NCBI RefSeq assembly: GCF_018130145.1
Contig: NZ_JAFCMB010000001.1
Span: 744,001 to 808,000, forward strand
Direction of reading: 5' to 3'
DNA from: Bradyrhizobium sp. AUGA SZCCT0176
Lineage (GTDB): Bacteria; Pseudomonadota; Alphaproteobacteria; Rhizobiales; Xanthobacteraceae
Length of the DNA: 64,000 bases
The translations under genes and the position numbers were made by a program. Shown piece after piece: positions 7,454-16,294 of the stretch. Position 1 is the first letter of the stretch. Each line of letters begins with the position of its first letter. The notes under the pieces are model-generated. The model was not told where the DNA came from. It searched no databases and saw only the letters and a list, made by a program, of their open reading frames with translations.

Positions 7454-9745
7454 TCACCATCGATAGGTTACCTTGCCGATCGCCTTGCGCCCCTCCGCGT
7501 AGAAGCATCCCGAGAGGCTGTAGCAGGCAGCGACATAGCGCGTGTCGGCGAAATTGGTGACGTTCAGCGACAGGCGCCAATTGTCCTTGTTGTAGGCGAG
7601 CAGCGCATCCAGCACGGTGGCCGCTTCGACCTTGAAGGTGTTTTCGTTATCGCCCCAGGTCGCGCCGACATAGCGGATGCCGCCGCCGAACTGGACCCCG
7701 GCAAGCGGCCCGCTCCGCAGCGTGTAGTCGCTCCACAGCGAGGTGCGGTTGAGCGGCACCGTGGGGGGCGCCTTGCCGACATTTACCGGGTCCTGCGTGA
7801 TCACGGCGTCGACATAGGCGTAGGCCGCGCGCAGGTTCCAGCCGTCGGCCAGCGACACCGTGCCTTCGAGCTCGATGCCGCGGGACTTCACCTGGCCGGT
7901 CTGTTCAGCGGTATAGAGCGGTGGCGGGTATGTAACGACGTTGGAGCGCGTCAGGTCGAACGCCGCGAACGTGAACAGGGCGTTCAGGCCGACCGGCTGG
8001 TACTTGACGCCTACCTCATACTGAACGCCGGTCTCCGGGTTGAGCAACTGGCCCGCCGCGTTGGTCGCCAGCACCGGCAGGAAAGATTCGGAATAGCTGA
8101 AATATGGCGCGATTCCATTGTCGAAATTGTACATGACCGCTGCGCGGCCGGTGAACGCCGAGGCGTCGGTCGTGGCCGAGGTGTTGAAGAGACCGCTGTC
8201 GACCTTCGTGGTGACGAAATCCTGGCGGCCGCCGAGCTGGAACGAGAGCCGGCCGAGCTTGATCTGGTCCTGCGCGTAGAGACCGACCTGCGATTGCTTG
8301 ATGCCGGTGTTGTCGCTCATGGCCCCAATGGTCCAGTCGTAGCTGTAGACCGGGGTGAACACGTTGATCTCGGGGGCCGAGGTCGTCACGCTGTAGGCGG
8401 TGTCGCGGAATGAGGTGTTGCGGTAGTCTATGCCCACCAGCGTCGTGTGGCTGAGGAAGCCGGTGGTGAACCTGCCCTGCAGCTGATTGTCGACCGCGAA
8501 GGAATTGATGTACGAGTTGCTGGTGCTGCCGTAACGCGCAAGCAGACCCGCAGCCTCGTTGGTGTAGCCGCCGCCATAGAACACTTTTTCTTCGTTGTGC
8601 TGGTAGGCGTAGCGCAGATTCTGCCGGAAGGTGACGGCGTCGCTGAAGTCGTGCGAGAGCTGGTAGCCGACGGTCGCGATCTCGGTGTTGAAAGCGTCGA
8701 AACTGGGCACGCCCGCGAAAAACGAGACCGGGATGGTACGGCCGTTATTGGGCCACACCGTGCCCGAAGCCGGCAGGAACTGCAGTCCCCATCCTGCCCT
8801 GTCCCTCTGATAGTTGGCCAGGAAGGTGATGGTCGTATCCTCGTTCGGCTTGAAGGTGACGGCCGGCGCGATAAAGACGCGGTTGTCCTTGGTGAAGTCG
8901 ACCTGGGTCTCGCCATCGCGAACGACGCCGGTCAGCCGCCACAGCACGGTGCCTTCCTTGTTGGCGGGGCCGCCCATGTCGAACTGGCCCTGATAGCGGT
9001 TGAAGCTGCCGCCCGAGATCGAGGCTTCACCGAACTGCTGCGCGGTCGGCAGCTTGGTAACGTAATTGAGGATGCCGCCGGTGCCGCTACCGCCATACAT
9101 CGCCGACGACGGCCCCTTGAGGACCTCCAGGCGCTCGGCACCGTATGGATCGAGACCGTTGAAATGTACGTAGTTGCTGGATGGCACCCGCAGGCCGTCG
9201 ATGTAGAGTCCCGGCATGGTCATGTCGAAGCCGCGGATCTGCAGGCCACCGAAGCGCGTGTCTGAACCGCCGTTGACATCGCCGCTGACGCCGGCGGTGT
9301 AGCGCAACGCCTCACCGATCGACACCGCACCCTGGTTTCTGACCTGATCGGTGGTGACGACGGAAATCGACTGTGGCGTTTCGATGAGCGGCGTGTCGGT
9401 CTTGGTCGCGGTGCCGGAGCGAGTCGCGACGAAGCCCTGCACCGGACCATTGGCGCGCTCGCCGGCGCCGGGGCCGGATGGGATCGCAGCCGGCACCGCT
9501 AGCGGCGCCCGGGCTGCGCGATTGGCGCGTGCGCCGCGCGTGGTTGCCGCGCGGCGGGATGGTTGGGCCGTGGCCGGGCGCGCCCGCTGCTGCGGCGATT
9601 CCACTGTGATTGGCGGGAGTGACGACTGCGCCAGCGCGGCGCCCGTCGGCAGGACGAGGGCAAATCCGCTGACTGCCCCGAGGCAGATCATCCGTGTCAG
9701 CTGAAGTCGAGTGGCGGAAGGCGAGTGGAACTCTTTTGGTCTCAC
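7454..9745 (-). CDS. TonB-dependent siderophore receptor
   Basis: Outer-membrane receptor of 763 residues for a ferric siderophore. A signal peptide is visible (MICLGAVSGFALVLPTGAALA at about residues 19-39), then a proline/alanine/arginine-rich linker, the plug domain (IETPQSISVVTTDQVRNQG region, about 120-250) and a beta-barrel. The C-terminal region with DTRYVAACYSLSGCFYAEG resembles the end of FhuA/FoxA hydroxamate receptors, including the cysteine pair. The last residue is tryptophan where phenylalanine is usual; an aromatic end still fits barrel insertion. The GTG start at 9745 is the only one well upstream of the signal peptide; ATG 9691 is an alternative. The siderophore is not identifiable, but a hydroxamate is the best guess. 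Confidence 0.88.
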   Translation of the reverse strand: MRPKEFHSPSATRLQLTRMICLGAVSGFALVLPTGAALAQSSLPPITVESPQQRARPATAQPSRRAATTRGARANRAARAPLAVPAAIPSGPGAGERANGPVQGFVATRSGTATKTDTPLIETPQSISVVTTDQVRNQGAVSIGEALRYTAGVSGDVNGGSDTRFGGLQIRGFDMTMPGLYIDGLRVPSSNYVHFNGLDPYGAERLEVLKGPSSAMYGGSGTGGILNYVTKLPTAQQFGEASISGGSFNRYQGQFDMGGPANKEGTVLWRLTGVVRDGETQVDFTKDNRVFIAPAVTFKPNEDTTITFLANYQRDRAGWGLQFLPASGTVWPNNGRTIPVSFFAGVPSFDAFNTEIATVGYQLSHDFSDAVTFRQNLRYAYQHNEEKVFYGGGYTNEAAGLLARYGSTSNSYINSFAVDNQLQGRFTTGFLSHTTLVGIDYRNTSFRDTAYSVTTSAPEINVFTPVYSYDWTIGAMSDNTGIKQSQVGLYAQDQIKLGRLSFQLGGRQDFVTTKVDSGLFNTSATTDASAFTGRAAVMYNFDNGIAPYFSYSESFLPVLATNAAGQLLNPETGVQYEVGVKYQPVGLNALFTFAAFDLTRSNVVTYPPPLYTAEQTGQVKSRGIELEGTVSLADGWNLRAAYAYVDAVITQDPVNVGKAPPTVPLNRTSLWSDYTLRSGPLAGVQFGGGIRYVGATWGDNENTFKVEAATVLDALLAYNKDNWRLSLNVTNFADTRYVAACYSLSGCFYAEGRKAIGKVTYRW

Positions 9746-10241
9746 GCTGCGTGTATCCTGAAGCCTGCCGGCTTGGCCGGTACGATTTTTTGAGGCCTCG
9801 CTCTAACGCAGGCACCTTCGCAGCGCGATGGGTGGTTACTAGAATTGCTCCAGATTGAGCAGTTCCGTTTACGGGTGGCCGCAACTGACGTGTGCAGACC
9901 AACAACGCAAATGCGGGCTAGCGCGGGCAATACTTTGGCAATCGCACGTGCGGTGGGATGCGGTGGCCGCTGATGTTGCGACTGACGAGCGTGGCTGAAG
10001 CGGACCGGGAAGTCGTGTGGTCCTGACGCCGCGATGCTGGCAATTCCGCCGTTGCGGCTGGAGCGGGTATTCGGCGTTACGACCTTTGAGTTGGGATAGC
10101 GGTCGGCGTTGCGGGAACGATCGGCCATATCAGCTGTTTATGAGATCACGAGCATCTTGGAGATGCAGCACGGTCGGCGATTGGCACCCGATGCTTGCAA
10201 CGGAGCGGCAAAAAGCCCCGGCTGCTTTCAGGAGGAGCGAG
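9746..10241. other. Intergenic region upstream of the receptor and VOC genes
   Basis: About 500 bases between two divergent genes. It should hold the promoter of the TonB receptor (minus strand) and that of the VOC gene (plus strand). It also contains the copied 3' end of the acetyltransferase gene (10044-10102). I found no convincing iron-responsive operator. No other open frame here has a believable start. Confidence 0.5.
10044..10102 (+). pseudogene. Remnant of the 3' end of a GNAT acetyltransferase gene
   Basis: These 59 bases match the end of the acetyltransferase gene at 6075-6133 at 52 positions. They encode the same C-terminal peptide (IPPLRLERVFGVTTFELG) and the same stop codon. Every difference within the shared codons is synonymous, so the fragment diverged while it was still part of a working gene. 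No upstream part of the gene is visible next to it. It marks the far border of the block that carries the receptor and PepSY genes. Confidence 0.75.
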
Positions 10242-10634
10242 ATGGCCATCCATTTCAACCACACGATCTTGTCGACCCGCGACAGCAAGGCCTCGGCTAA
10301 TTTCCTGGCCGAGATGCTGAATCTTCCGGCCCCGACGCGGTGGGGGCCATTTCAGATGGTCGCCACCGAAAACGGAGCCAATCTCGATTACATGGACACC
10401 GACGGCGAAATCACGCCGCAGCACTACGCCTTCCTGGTTAGCGAAGCCGAATTCGACGAGATTCTCGGCCGGATTACGGATCGAAAGCTGTCCTACTGGG
10501 CCGATCCCGGGCGGAGCCAATCAGGGGAGATCAATCGTCACGACGGCGGACGCGGTGTCTATTTCCAGGACCCGAACGGCCACCTGCTTGAACTTATCAC
10601 CCGCCCGTATGGCAGCGGCGGGTGGAATCCTTGA
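10242..10634 (+). CDS. VOC-family (glyoxalase/bleomycin-resistance-like) protein
   Basis: A 130-residue single-domain protein of the vicinal oxygen chelate fold. It begins MAIHFNHTILSTRD (beta strand with a metal-binding histidine) and ends with FQDPNGHLLELITRP, the conserved end of the second beta-alpha-beta-beta-beta module with a metal-ligand glutamate. Length is normal for dioxygenase or glyoxalase-like members that dimerise. The ATG at 10242 follows an AGGAGG ribosome site at about 10230. It stands alone between the receptor promoter and the convergent cyclase pseudogene. Substrate unknown. Confidence 0.8.
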   Translation: MAIHFNHTILSTRDSKASANFLAEMLNLPAPTRWGPFQMVATENGANLDYMDTDGEITPQHYAFLVSEAEFDEILGRITDRKLSYWADPGRSQSGEINRHDGGRGVYFQDPNGHLLELITRPYGSGGWNP

Positions 10635-10750
10635 GGTCCGGTCGTGCGACGTCCGCTCCACTTCCAGAGCAGACATCGCACGGCACTTGGACGTGATCAT
10701 GGTTTACGATCGTCGAAGCACCGAGGCTCTCGGATATCGAAGAACCGCCG

Positions 10751-11705
10751 CTACCTCACCGCGATCGGTGACACCGTCGAGCCGGAGCCGCCCTGAATCT
10801 TGAGCGGCTGCATCACGAAGGCGAATTCTCCGACGCCCTTTTGCGCGAGTTCGTCAAGCTTGAGGTTCTCCAGCAGGTGGATGCCGTTTACGACAAGCGC
10901 GATCTGGTGCACCGGCAGCGACAATTGCTTGTCGGGGTTGGGCGAGACTTCGACTGGCCAGTTGTCGGCACCGAGCAGCATCGGGTCTTTCGTGGCGAGC
11001 CAGAGCGCGGCCGGCACGCCGATGCCGGGGCAGGATTTCACGTAGCGTGGATTGTCCTTGCCATAGATCTTGCCCCAGCCGGTGTGGATGAGCACCGCGT
11101 CGCCGGGCTGCAGCGTCAGGTTCTGCTTCTTCAGCGCGCCTTCGAGATCCTCCACGGTGATTTCGTAATTGTCACCCAGCATCTCGACGCCCTTGAAGCC
11201 CGCGACGTCGATCAGGACGCCGCGGGTGAACAGCGTGCCGACATTGTGGATGCCGAACTTCTTGAAGCCGTTGCGCTCGGCGTTCTCGTCGACCTTCTGG
11301 CAATTGTACCAGCTGTTGAGATGGGTCTGGTGTGCAAAGCCGTCGAACTGCGTGCCGACCTGGCCGAGTTCGGTGACGACGAGTTCTTCGTTCGAACCGC
11401 GCATGTTGGAGAACTGGTTCATGAAGGGTGCGCTTGGTGTGCACGTCGAAGCGCCGTGTCCCGAAAAACGGCATGCTGGGACCGAGCACGTATGCGAGCT
11501 CGATGACCTCGCCGCTCTTGATCAGCTTCGCGGCGTTCATCACGGCCGCTGGTTTCTGGTGATTGGCCGAACCGCGCTCGTCGGCGGCGCCCCATTTCGA
11601 GGGGCAGCGCTGGCTTTCCGCCGGAACGGTCCAGCTTGGCGCTTGCGCATAGGCGGCGGCGGAAAACGCAAGCGTGATCGCCGCACCCAAAGTGAATGCT
11701 TTCAT
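10751..11705 (-). pseudogene. Cyclase-family (kynurenine formamidase-like) exported protein, frameshifted
   Basis: The 5' part (11705 to about 11428) encodes a signal peptide (MKAFTLGAAITLAFSAAAYA) and the start of a cyclase-family metal hydrolase. The 3' part (about 11425 to 10751) encodes the rest in another frame, including ELGQVGTQFDGFAHQTH and QPGDAVLIHTGWGK. Removing one base from the GGG run at 11426-11428 (CCC on the coding strand) joins the two into one reading of about 317 residues. A start at 11705 has a good GGGAGG ribosome site. The canonical HxGTHxDxPxH metal motif is altered (QVGTQFDGFAH), which may reflect a divergent subfamily. This may be a true inactivation or a sequencing error. 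Confidence 0.75.
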
Positions 11706-12004
11706 CCCAATTCCTCCCAAGAGCGGGTGCTCTGGAAAACGGCACCCCAGGATAGAGTATGCGGGTCCCGTCCGAGCGGTTCAAGGCATGACAACGTGCC
11801 TGAGACGATCTGCCATCCGGGCGAGGTAATCCAGATTGTGCTGCAACGGAATTGCAGAAGCACGCTAAGATAGCGCGAAGCAGACGCAACTATCGACGTC
11901 GGTTGGGTGCCAAAGCAGACCCTGCACCGCAGCAAACAACATGGTGCCTCCGACGAAAAACACGCTAGATTGAAGTCGCCACGTGCTCGCGATTCGGAGG
12001 AGCC
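11706..12004. other. Intergenic region
   Basis: About 300 bases between the cyclase-family pseudogene and a small plus-strand gene. The AGGAGG site of the small gene closes it at 11996-12001. A short inverted repeat (TGCAA / TTGCA, near 11840-11855) is visible. Nothing else is recognised. Confidence 0.4.
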
Positions 12005-12283
12005 ATGTCAACACAGCGCCGGCGAGGCTTGCAGGGTGCGGGTCCAGCGAAGCGACCAACCGTCGATAAATATCCTGCCCGGCGATTTCCAATCCAACAT
12101 GGAATTCAGAAACTGGAAGAAGAACTGAATGCCTTCAACGACCGGATCGCAGAATTGGAAGATGAAGGCCACCGCGGTCATGCGATGAACGTGTTGAAGG
12201 CAAATGCGATAGATCTTGCGCAACGGATCGACGAACTTCGCAGCGTGCTGGTCGAACCCACAACGAGAGGTCGGTCTCCGTAG
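12005..12283 (+). CDS. Small hypothetical protein with a predicted helical segment
   Basis: A 92-residue protein I do not recognise. The first 30 residues are basic and proline/glycine-rich. Residues of about 33-82 are charged with heptad-like leucine/isoleucine spacing (KLEEELNAFNDRIAELEDEG and NAIDLAQRIDELRSVL), suggesting a coiled coil that may mediate dimerisation. The ATG is preceded by GGAGG at 11996-12000 with a short spacer, which supports expression. There are no cysteines, signal peptide or membrane segments. It has no obvious operon partner. Confidence 0.5.
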   Translation: MSTQRRRGLQGAGPAKRPTVDKYPARRFPIQHGIQKLEEELNAFNDRIAELEDEGHRGHAMNVLKANAIDLAQRIDELRSVLVEPTTRGRSP

Positions 12284-12295
12284 GCTGCTCCAGGC

Positions 12296-12339
12296 GATGC
12301 CCTCAGGCTCAGTCTCTGATGCCCTCAGGCTCAGTCTCT
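12296..12339. repeat. 22-bp perfect tandem duplication
   Basis: The 22-base unit starting gatgccctcaggctcag occurs twice with no gap (12296-12317 and 12318-12339). The second copy overlaps the last codons and the stop of the minus-strand small gene at 12331. A recent slippage or duplication event is likely because the copies are identical. Confidence 0.8.
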
Positions 12340-12675
12340 TAGAGCTTTCTCGTGAGCTTTTAGCGCGGCAGCCATCAGCTTCGGCAGGCTCCTGGCATAG
12401 GACTCAATGAATGCCGCATCGCCGCACGCTTGAGGGGCGCGGGCGGCCTGCTCGGCGATGCGAGCGGCCTTCGCCTCGCACTTCGCGAATATGTGCCAAA
12501 ACCATTCCGGCTTTTTAGCCATCGCATGCTTATGCCTCTTGAGGACTGCGGCCCCAACGGCGCTCATCGCACTTACCGCACCCGCGCTCAGAGTACTGAG
12601 GGCTTGCGCGCTGATGATATCTTCGCGCGCTTGCGCGGGGCCGGCGGATGCGGTTGCTCGAGCTTTGGTCGGCAT
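12331..12675 (-). CDS. Small alanine-rich helical protein, possibly phasin-like
   Basis: A 114-residue protein of unknown function, starting MPTKARATASAGP at 12675 behind an AGGAG site with good spacing. It is alanine-rich and mostly helical, with an aromatic patch (KKPEWFWHIF) near the middle and a basic C-terminal helix (SLPKLMAAALKAHEKALRD). Composition and length recall the small phasin-like proteins abundant in Bradyrhizobium, which coat polyhydroxyalkanoate granules, but no diagnostic motif is present, so this is a guess. The stop lies inside a 22-base tandem duplication. Confidence 0.5.
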   Translation of the reverse strand: MPTKARATASAGPAQAREDIISAQALSTLSAGAVSAMSAVGAAVLKRHKHAMAKKPEWFWHIFAKCEAKAARIAEQAARAPQACGDAAFIESYARSLPKLMAAALKAHEKALRD

Positions 12676-12806
12676 GATCGGCTCCTGATGCGCCCCATCG
12701 ATTGCACCCAGCATCAGCCCGCGAAGTTGAGGAACACTCAATTTAAATAGGTTGCGAACCGTTTTGGATTTCGCTCCGTTTTATCTTTCTTTTTAGGTTC
12801 CCGAAG

Positions 12807-12826
12807 GCACTGCTTCAAAGCAGTGC
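12807..12826. other. Perfect hairpin downstream of the TPR gene
   Basis: Eight-base arms gcactgct and agcagtgc enclose a four-base loop. It lies 48 bases past the stop of the TPR gene. In the direction of that gene it is followed by an A-rich rather than a T-rich stretch, so it is not a classical intrinsic terminator. Confidence 0.4.
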
Positions 12827-12873
12827 AGGCGCGGACACGGACGGTCGTGTCGCCGCTTGCGCCGCCGGGCGCC

Positions 12874-15189
12874 TCATTTTTCCAGCCCTCGGGCGATCTT
12901 GCCCTTGATCTTCTTCGCTTCGGCTGGATCGGGCTTGAGCGACAACGCCTGTTCCCAGGATTTGCGTGCCTCGTCCTGGCGTCCCGCCCGCCAGTGCACA
13001 TCGCCGAGATGGTCTCTTATTTCGCTATACGTTGGTTCGAGAGCGGCCGCGCGCTCCAGGACCTTGATCGCCTCCGGGTAGTCGCCGAGGCGGTAGTGCG
13101 CCCAGCCGAGACTGTCGAGCATGTTGCCGTCGTCCGGCCTGAGCTTGACGGCCTTCTCGAGCAGTGCCAGGCCTTCCCTGAGCTTGAGCTTCCGCTCGAC
13201 CCAGTTATAGCCGAGTTGATTGAGCACGTCGGGTTGATCGGGATCGAGCTCCATCGCCTTGAGAAAATTCACCTCGGCCTGAGGCCATTTGCCGAGCCGC
13301 TCAAAGCTCACGCCGCGGTAAAGCCAGTAGGTCCAGTGCGCCTTCTCCGGCTTGCCGGCCAGTTCGATCGCCTTGCCGTAATCCCTGGCGGCGCGATCGA
13401 AATCGCTCTTGCCGCGCCAGGCATCGCCGCGACCGCTATACGCCCGCAGATTTTTCGGATCGAGGCGGATCGCCTCGCTGTAATCCTTGATGGCGCGGTC
13501 ATTGTCGCCCTTGCTGGCGTAGACGCTGCCGCGATTGGCATAGGCCGCCGTATCTTTCGGCCTGAGGCGGATCGCCTCGTCGTACTCCTTGATGGCGCGG
13601 TCAGAATCGCCCTTGGCGACGAAAACAGCCGCGCGATTGAAATAGGCGGACACATATTTCGGGTCGAGGCGGATCGCCTCGCTGTAGTCAGCGATGGCGC
13701 GGTCGTTTTCGCCCTTCTCCCTGTGCATATTGCCGCGATTGTAATAGGCAATCACATATTTCGGATCGATGCGGATGGCCTCGTCGAAATCTTTAATGGC
13801 GCGATCGTTATCGCGTTTGCTGGAGTAGACGACGCCGCGGTTGTAATAGGCCTTCGCATCTTTCGGATCGAGACTGATCGCCTCGTCGTATTCCTTGATG
13901 GCGCTGTCGTAATCGCCCTTGGTGACGTAAACCACCCCGCGATTGAAATAGGCCGCCGCATATTTCGGGTCGAGGCGGATCGCCTCGTTGTAGTCCTTGA
14001 TGGCGAGGTCGTGATCGCCCTTGTCCCTGTAGGCGCTGCCGCGATTGAAATAGGCAACCACAAATTTCGGATCGAGGCGGATCGCCTCGTTGAGATCCTT
14101 GATGGCACGTTCGTTGTCGCCCTTGTTGGAGTAGGCGCCGCCCCGATTGCTGTAGGACGTCGCATTTTTCGGATCGAGGCGGATCGCCTCGGCGAAATCC
14201 TTGATGGCGCGGTCGTGATCGCCCTTTTCGGAGTAGGCGTGTCCGCGATCATTATAGTCGTCGGCATTCTTTGGGACCAACGCCGTTTGTCCCGCTCTCG
14301 GCCGCAGCCGCGCCGCCTCGTCGAAATCCTTCCTGGCCCGGGCGGCGTCTCCCCTGTTTTCATGGGCCCGCCCGCGGATCTCATAGGCAAGCGCATATTT
14401 CGGATCGAGGCTGATCGCCTCGTCGTACTCCTTGATGGCGCGGTCGTAATCGCCTTTGAAGAAGTAGGCGCCGCCACGATGCAAATAGGCGCTCGCGTCT
14501 TTCGGATTGAGGCGGATCGCCTCGCTGTAATCCTTGATGGCGCGGTCGTGATCGCGCTTGCTGGTGTAGGCAAGCCCGCGATTGAAATAGGCCTCCGCAA
14601 AATTCGGATCGAGGAGGATCGCCTCGTCGTGATCCCTGATGGCGCGGTCGTTGTCGCCCTTGCCGGAGTAGGCATTGCCGCGATTGCTATAGGCATCCGC
14701 CAATTTCGGATCGAGGCGGATCGCCTCGTCGTGATCCCTGATGGCACGATCGTTATCGCCCTTGCTGTGGTAGGCCTTGCCGCGACCGGTATAAGCAAGC
14801 GCATATTTCGGATTGAGGCGGATCGCCTCGTCGTAATCCTTGATGGCGCGGTCGTAATCGCCTTTCAAGAAGTAGGCTCGACCGCGGGCGTTATAGGCAC
14901 GTTCAACTTTCGGATCGAGGCGGATCGCCTCGTCGTAGTCCTTGATGGCGCGGTCGTTATCGACGGTGCCGTAGGCATAGCCGCGATTGACGTAGGCGTT
15001 GGCGCGGCTTGTCTCGCTCTCGGCCGCGCCGCGTCCCAACACCTCCGTGCATCCGGCGATCTTGCGTTCCTGATCGGCGATTTGACCGCAATCCTCCCAC
15101 GCCTTGTCCGCCGCGGGGGCCGGCGACGCGAGCAGGGGCAGGAGCGCCGGAGCAAGGAAAAGGGTTAGGAAAAGGCAACGCCGAAACAT
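12874..15189 (-). CDS. Exported TPR-repeat protein with about 20 repeats
   Basis: A 771-residue protein with a signal peptide (MFRRCLFLTLFLAPALLPLLASPAPA) followed by about 20 tetratricopeptide repeats of 34 residues. Sixteen are near copies built on a pattern like NRGxAYxxKGDxDRAIKDYDEAIRLDPK; the last four are diverged. One repeat, about a third of the way in, has a nine-residue insertion (RAGQTALVP). TPR solenoids bind partner proteins, so a periplasmic scaffold role is likely, though the partner is unknown. ATG 15189 was chosen because it starts the signal peptide and has GGAG six bases upstream; the frame is open further up to 15393. The neighbouring small genes give no functional clue. 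Confidence 0.85.
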   Translation of the reverse strand: MFRRCLFLTLFLAPALLPLLASPAPAADKAWEDCGQIADQERKIAGCTEVLGRGAAESETSRANAYVNRGYAYGTVDNDRAIKDYDEAIRLDPKVERAYNARGRAYFLKGDYDRAIKDYDEAIRLNPKYALAYTGRGKAYHSKGDNDRAIRDHDEAIRLDPKLADAYSNRGNAYSGKGDNDRAIRDHDEAILLDPNFAEAYFNRGLAYTSKRDHDRAIKDYSEAIRLNPKDASAYLHRGGAYFFKGDYDRAIKEYDEAISLDPKYALAYEIRGRAHENRGDAARARKDFDEAARLRPRAGQTALVPKNADDYNDRGHAYSEKGDHDRAIKDFAEAIRLDPKNATSYSNRGGAYSNKGDNERAIKDLNEAIRLDPKFVVAYFNRGSAYRDKGDHDLAIKDYNEAIRLDPKYAAAYFNRGVVYVTKGDYDSAIKEYDEAISLDPKDAKAYYNRGVVYSSKRDNDRAIKDFDEAIRIDPKYVIAYYNRGNMHREKGENDRAIADYSEAIRLDPKYVSAYFNRAAVFVAKGDSDRAIKEYDEAIRLRPKDTAAYANRGSVYASKGDNDRAIKDYSEAIRLDPKNLRAYSGRGDAWRGKSDFDRAARDYGKAIELAGKPEKAHWTYWLYRGVSFERLGKWPQAEVNFLKAMELDPDQPDVLNQLGYNWVERKLKLREGLALLEKAVKLRPDDGNMLDSLGWAHYRLGDYPEAIKVLERAAALEPTYSEIRDHLGDVHWRAGRQDEARKSWEQALSLKPDPAEAKKIKGKIARGLEK

Positions 15190-15706
15190 CTCGTACTCCA
15201 TCCAAAGCGCGTAGGGGGAGGCGGCGCGGCGCATATCGTCGTCACGGCGTGGATCGCGCCCCCGGGTATGGCCAGCATAGCCTGCGACGAGAATGAGGCC
15301 GCTCGCGCGATTGCGCAAGGCGAAGATGAAGGCTCGTCCATGCCCATGTGCATTCTGTCGTCTTGTTCGAGCGCGTGCGGCCATGGCGGGCAACTCACCG
15401 TTACTTACCGGAAATAGCCGCCGCCCTCTTTCGAACGGCCGCTTCTGGCCGCAAAGGAGACGTTAATGCGCAAACAAATGCATTTGAGCTCGTGACTGAT
15501 TGCGAATGAACAGGACCAATGTTGTGCATGCCGATGCATCGATGCGCAGGGTTTGAAACGCCTCTCTCAAGATTTGACGAAATCGCGCGATGGCGTACTT
15601 CAAATATTGCCGATTGGCTCCAATGAGCATCAGGCGCGACTGTCTGATCCGGGATCTGGCGCTGTAAAGGGCGGAAAGGGATTGAAGCACTATGAGGTGG
15701 TGGACT
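15190..15706. other. Intergenic region with a dispersed repeat fragment
   Basis: About 515 bases upstream of the TPR gene. It contains one copy of a short dispersed sequence (15432-15462, sharing the core cggccgcttctgg with 16115-16150). A 75-codon minus-strand frame at 15463-15690 has no ribosome site or known similarity. The TPR promoter should lie here but no clear -35/-10 pair was identified. Confidence 0.4.
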
Positions 15707-15913
15707 TCACTCCCCGTGACCTTTTCCGGTTTCTGCTAGGTTATCTTCGGGGCCTTCGGTCACGTTGGACGGAGCAGGCCCCCTCGCGAAGGGCGTCGTC
15801 ATGGCGTCGTAGTTACTCGCAAGACGCAACAGTCGTTTCTTGATGAAGGGGTCGGCTTCGTTGGCAAGTTGCCTGATATGCCGGGCTCGGTCTTTATAAA
15901 ACGCGTCGTCCAT
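15707..15913 (-). CDS. Small hypothetical protein of a Rhizobiales-type family
   Basis: A 68-residue protein beginning MDDAFYKDRARHIRQLAN. It resembles the small proteins, frequent in Bradyrhizobium, that start with a tyrosine/arginine-rich helix and include a LASNYD-like segment; their function is unknown. I chose ATG 15913 because family members begin near this point and a GGGGA stretch precedes it; an ATG at 15943 is possible. There is no signal peptide or membrane segment. It is a single gene with no clear partner. Confidence 0.5.
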   Translation of the reverse strand: MDDAFYKDRARHIRQLANEADPFIKKRLLRLASNYDAMTTPFARGPAPSNVTEGPEDNLAETGKGHGE

Positions 15914-16294
15914 AAAGATCCCCAAATGCGGCAGGTCCGGCATCCAGCGGCTAGTGGCTTGGAACGATTAGCAGAGCCCTGAAGACGCTCGTGTGAACGA
16001 GATCACAAGAGCATGCAAAATGAACGATCAGTGGAACTTTGGCGGCTCGGCACGAATGTTCGTCGCGCCAAATGGAGTTGGTAGCCTGATAGCAAAGTGC
16101 AACGGACCATCGGGCGCAAACGGCCGCTTCTGGCGCGAAGCGGCCATTCGGCCAGATGCGGATGTCAGTGCCTTACGTCAAACGCGAATCGATCGGTGGC
16201 TACAAACGACGACGACATCGCGCGACGCATAGCGCGCTGTATCGGATCAAAGCGCTGTTTCAGCACAAGACTTTGATGGACGTTGCATCGAAGG
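15914..16294. other. Intergenic region with a dispersed repeat fragment
   Basis: About 380 bases without a supported gene. A copy of the short dispersed sequence also seen near 15432 and 20200 lies at 16115-16150. Nothing else is recognised. Confidence 0.4.

Noticed and set aside
9838..9860. Possible Irr/iron-control box upstream of the siderophore receptor (ctagaattgctccag)
   Set aside because: Only about four of six arm bases pair and it does not match the TTTAGAA-type consensus well enough.
12807..12826. Hairpin as a terminator of the TPR gene
   Set aside because: The stem is perfect, but no T-run follows in the direction of transcription; listed only as a hairpin.
12823..15168. A 781-codon plus-strand frame opposite the TPR gene
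   Set aside because: It is the mirror of the repeated TPR codons in GC-rich DNA; the signal peptide, TPR pattern and ribosome site all support the minus-strand gene.
12874..15189. Regular ~102-bp repeats that could be mistaken for a repeat array such as CRISPR
   Set aside because: The units are in-frame TPR codons with no spacer-repeat alternation and no cas genes nearby.
15463..15690. A 75-codon minus-strand frame
   Set aside because: No ribosome site, codon use unlike the neighbours, and no family recognised.
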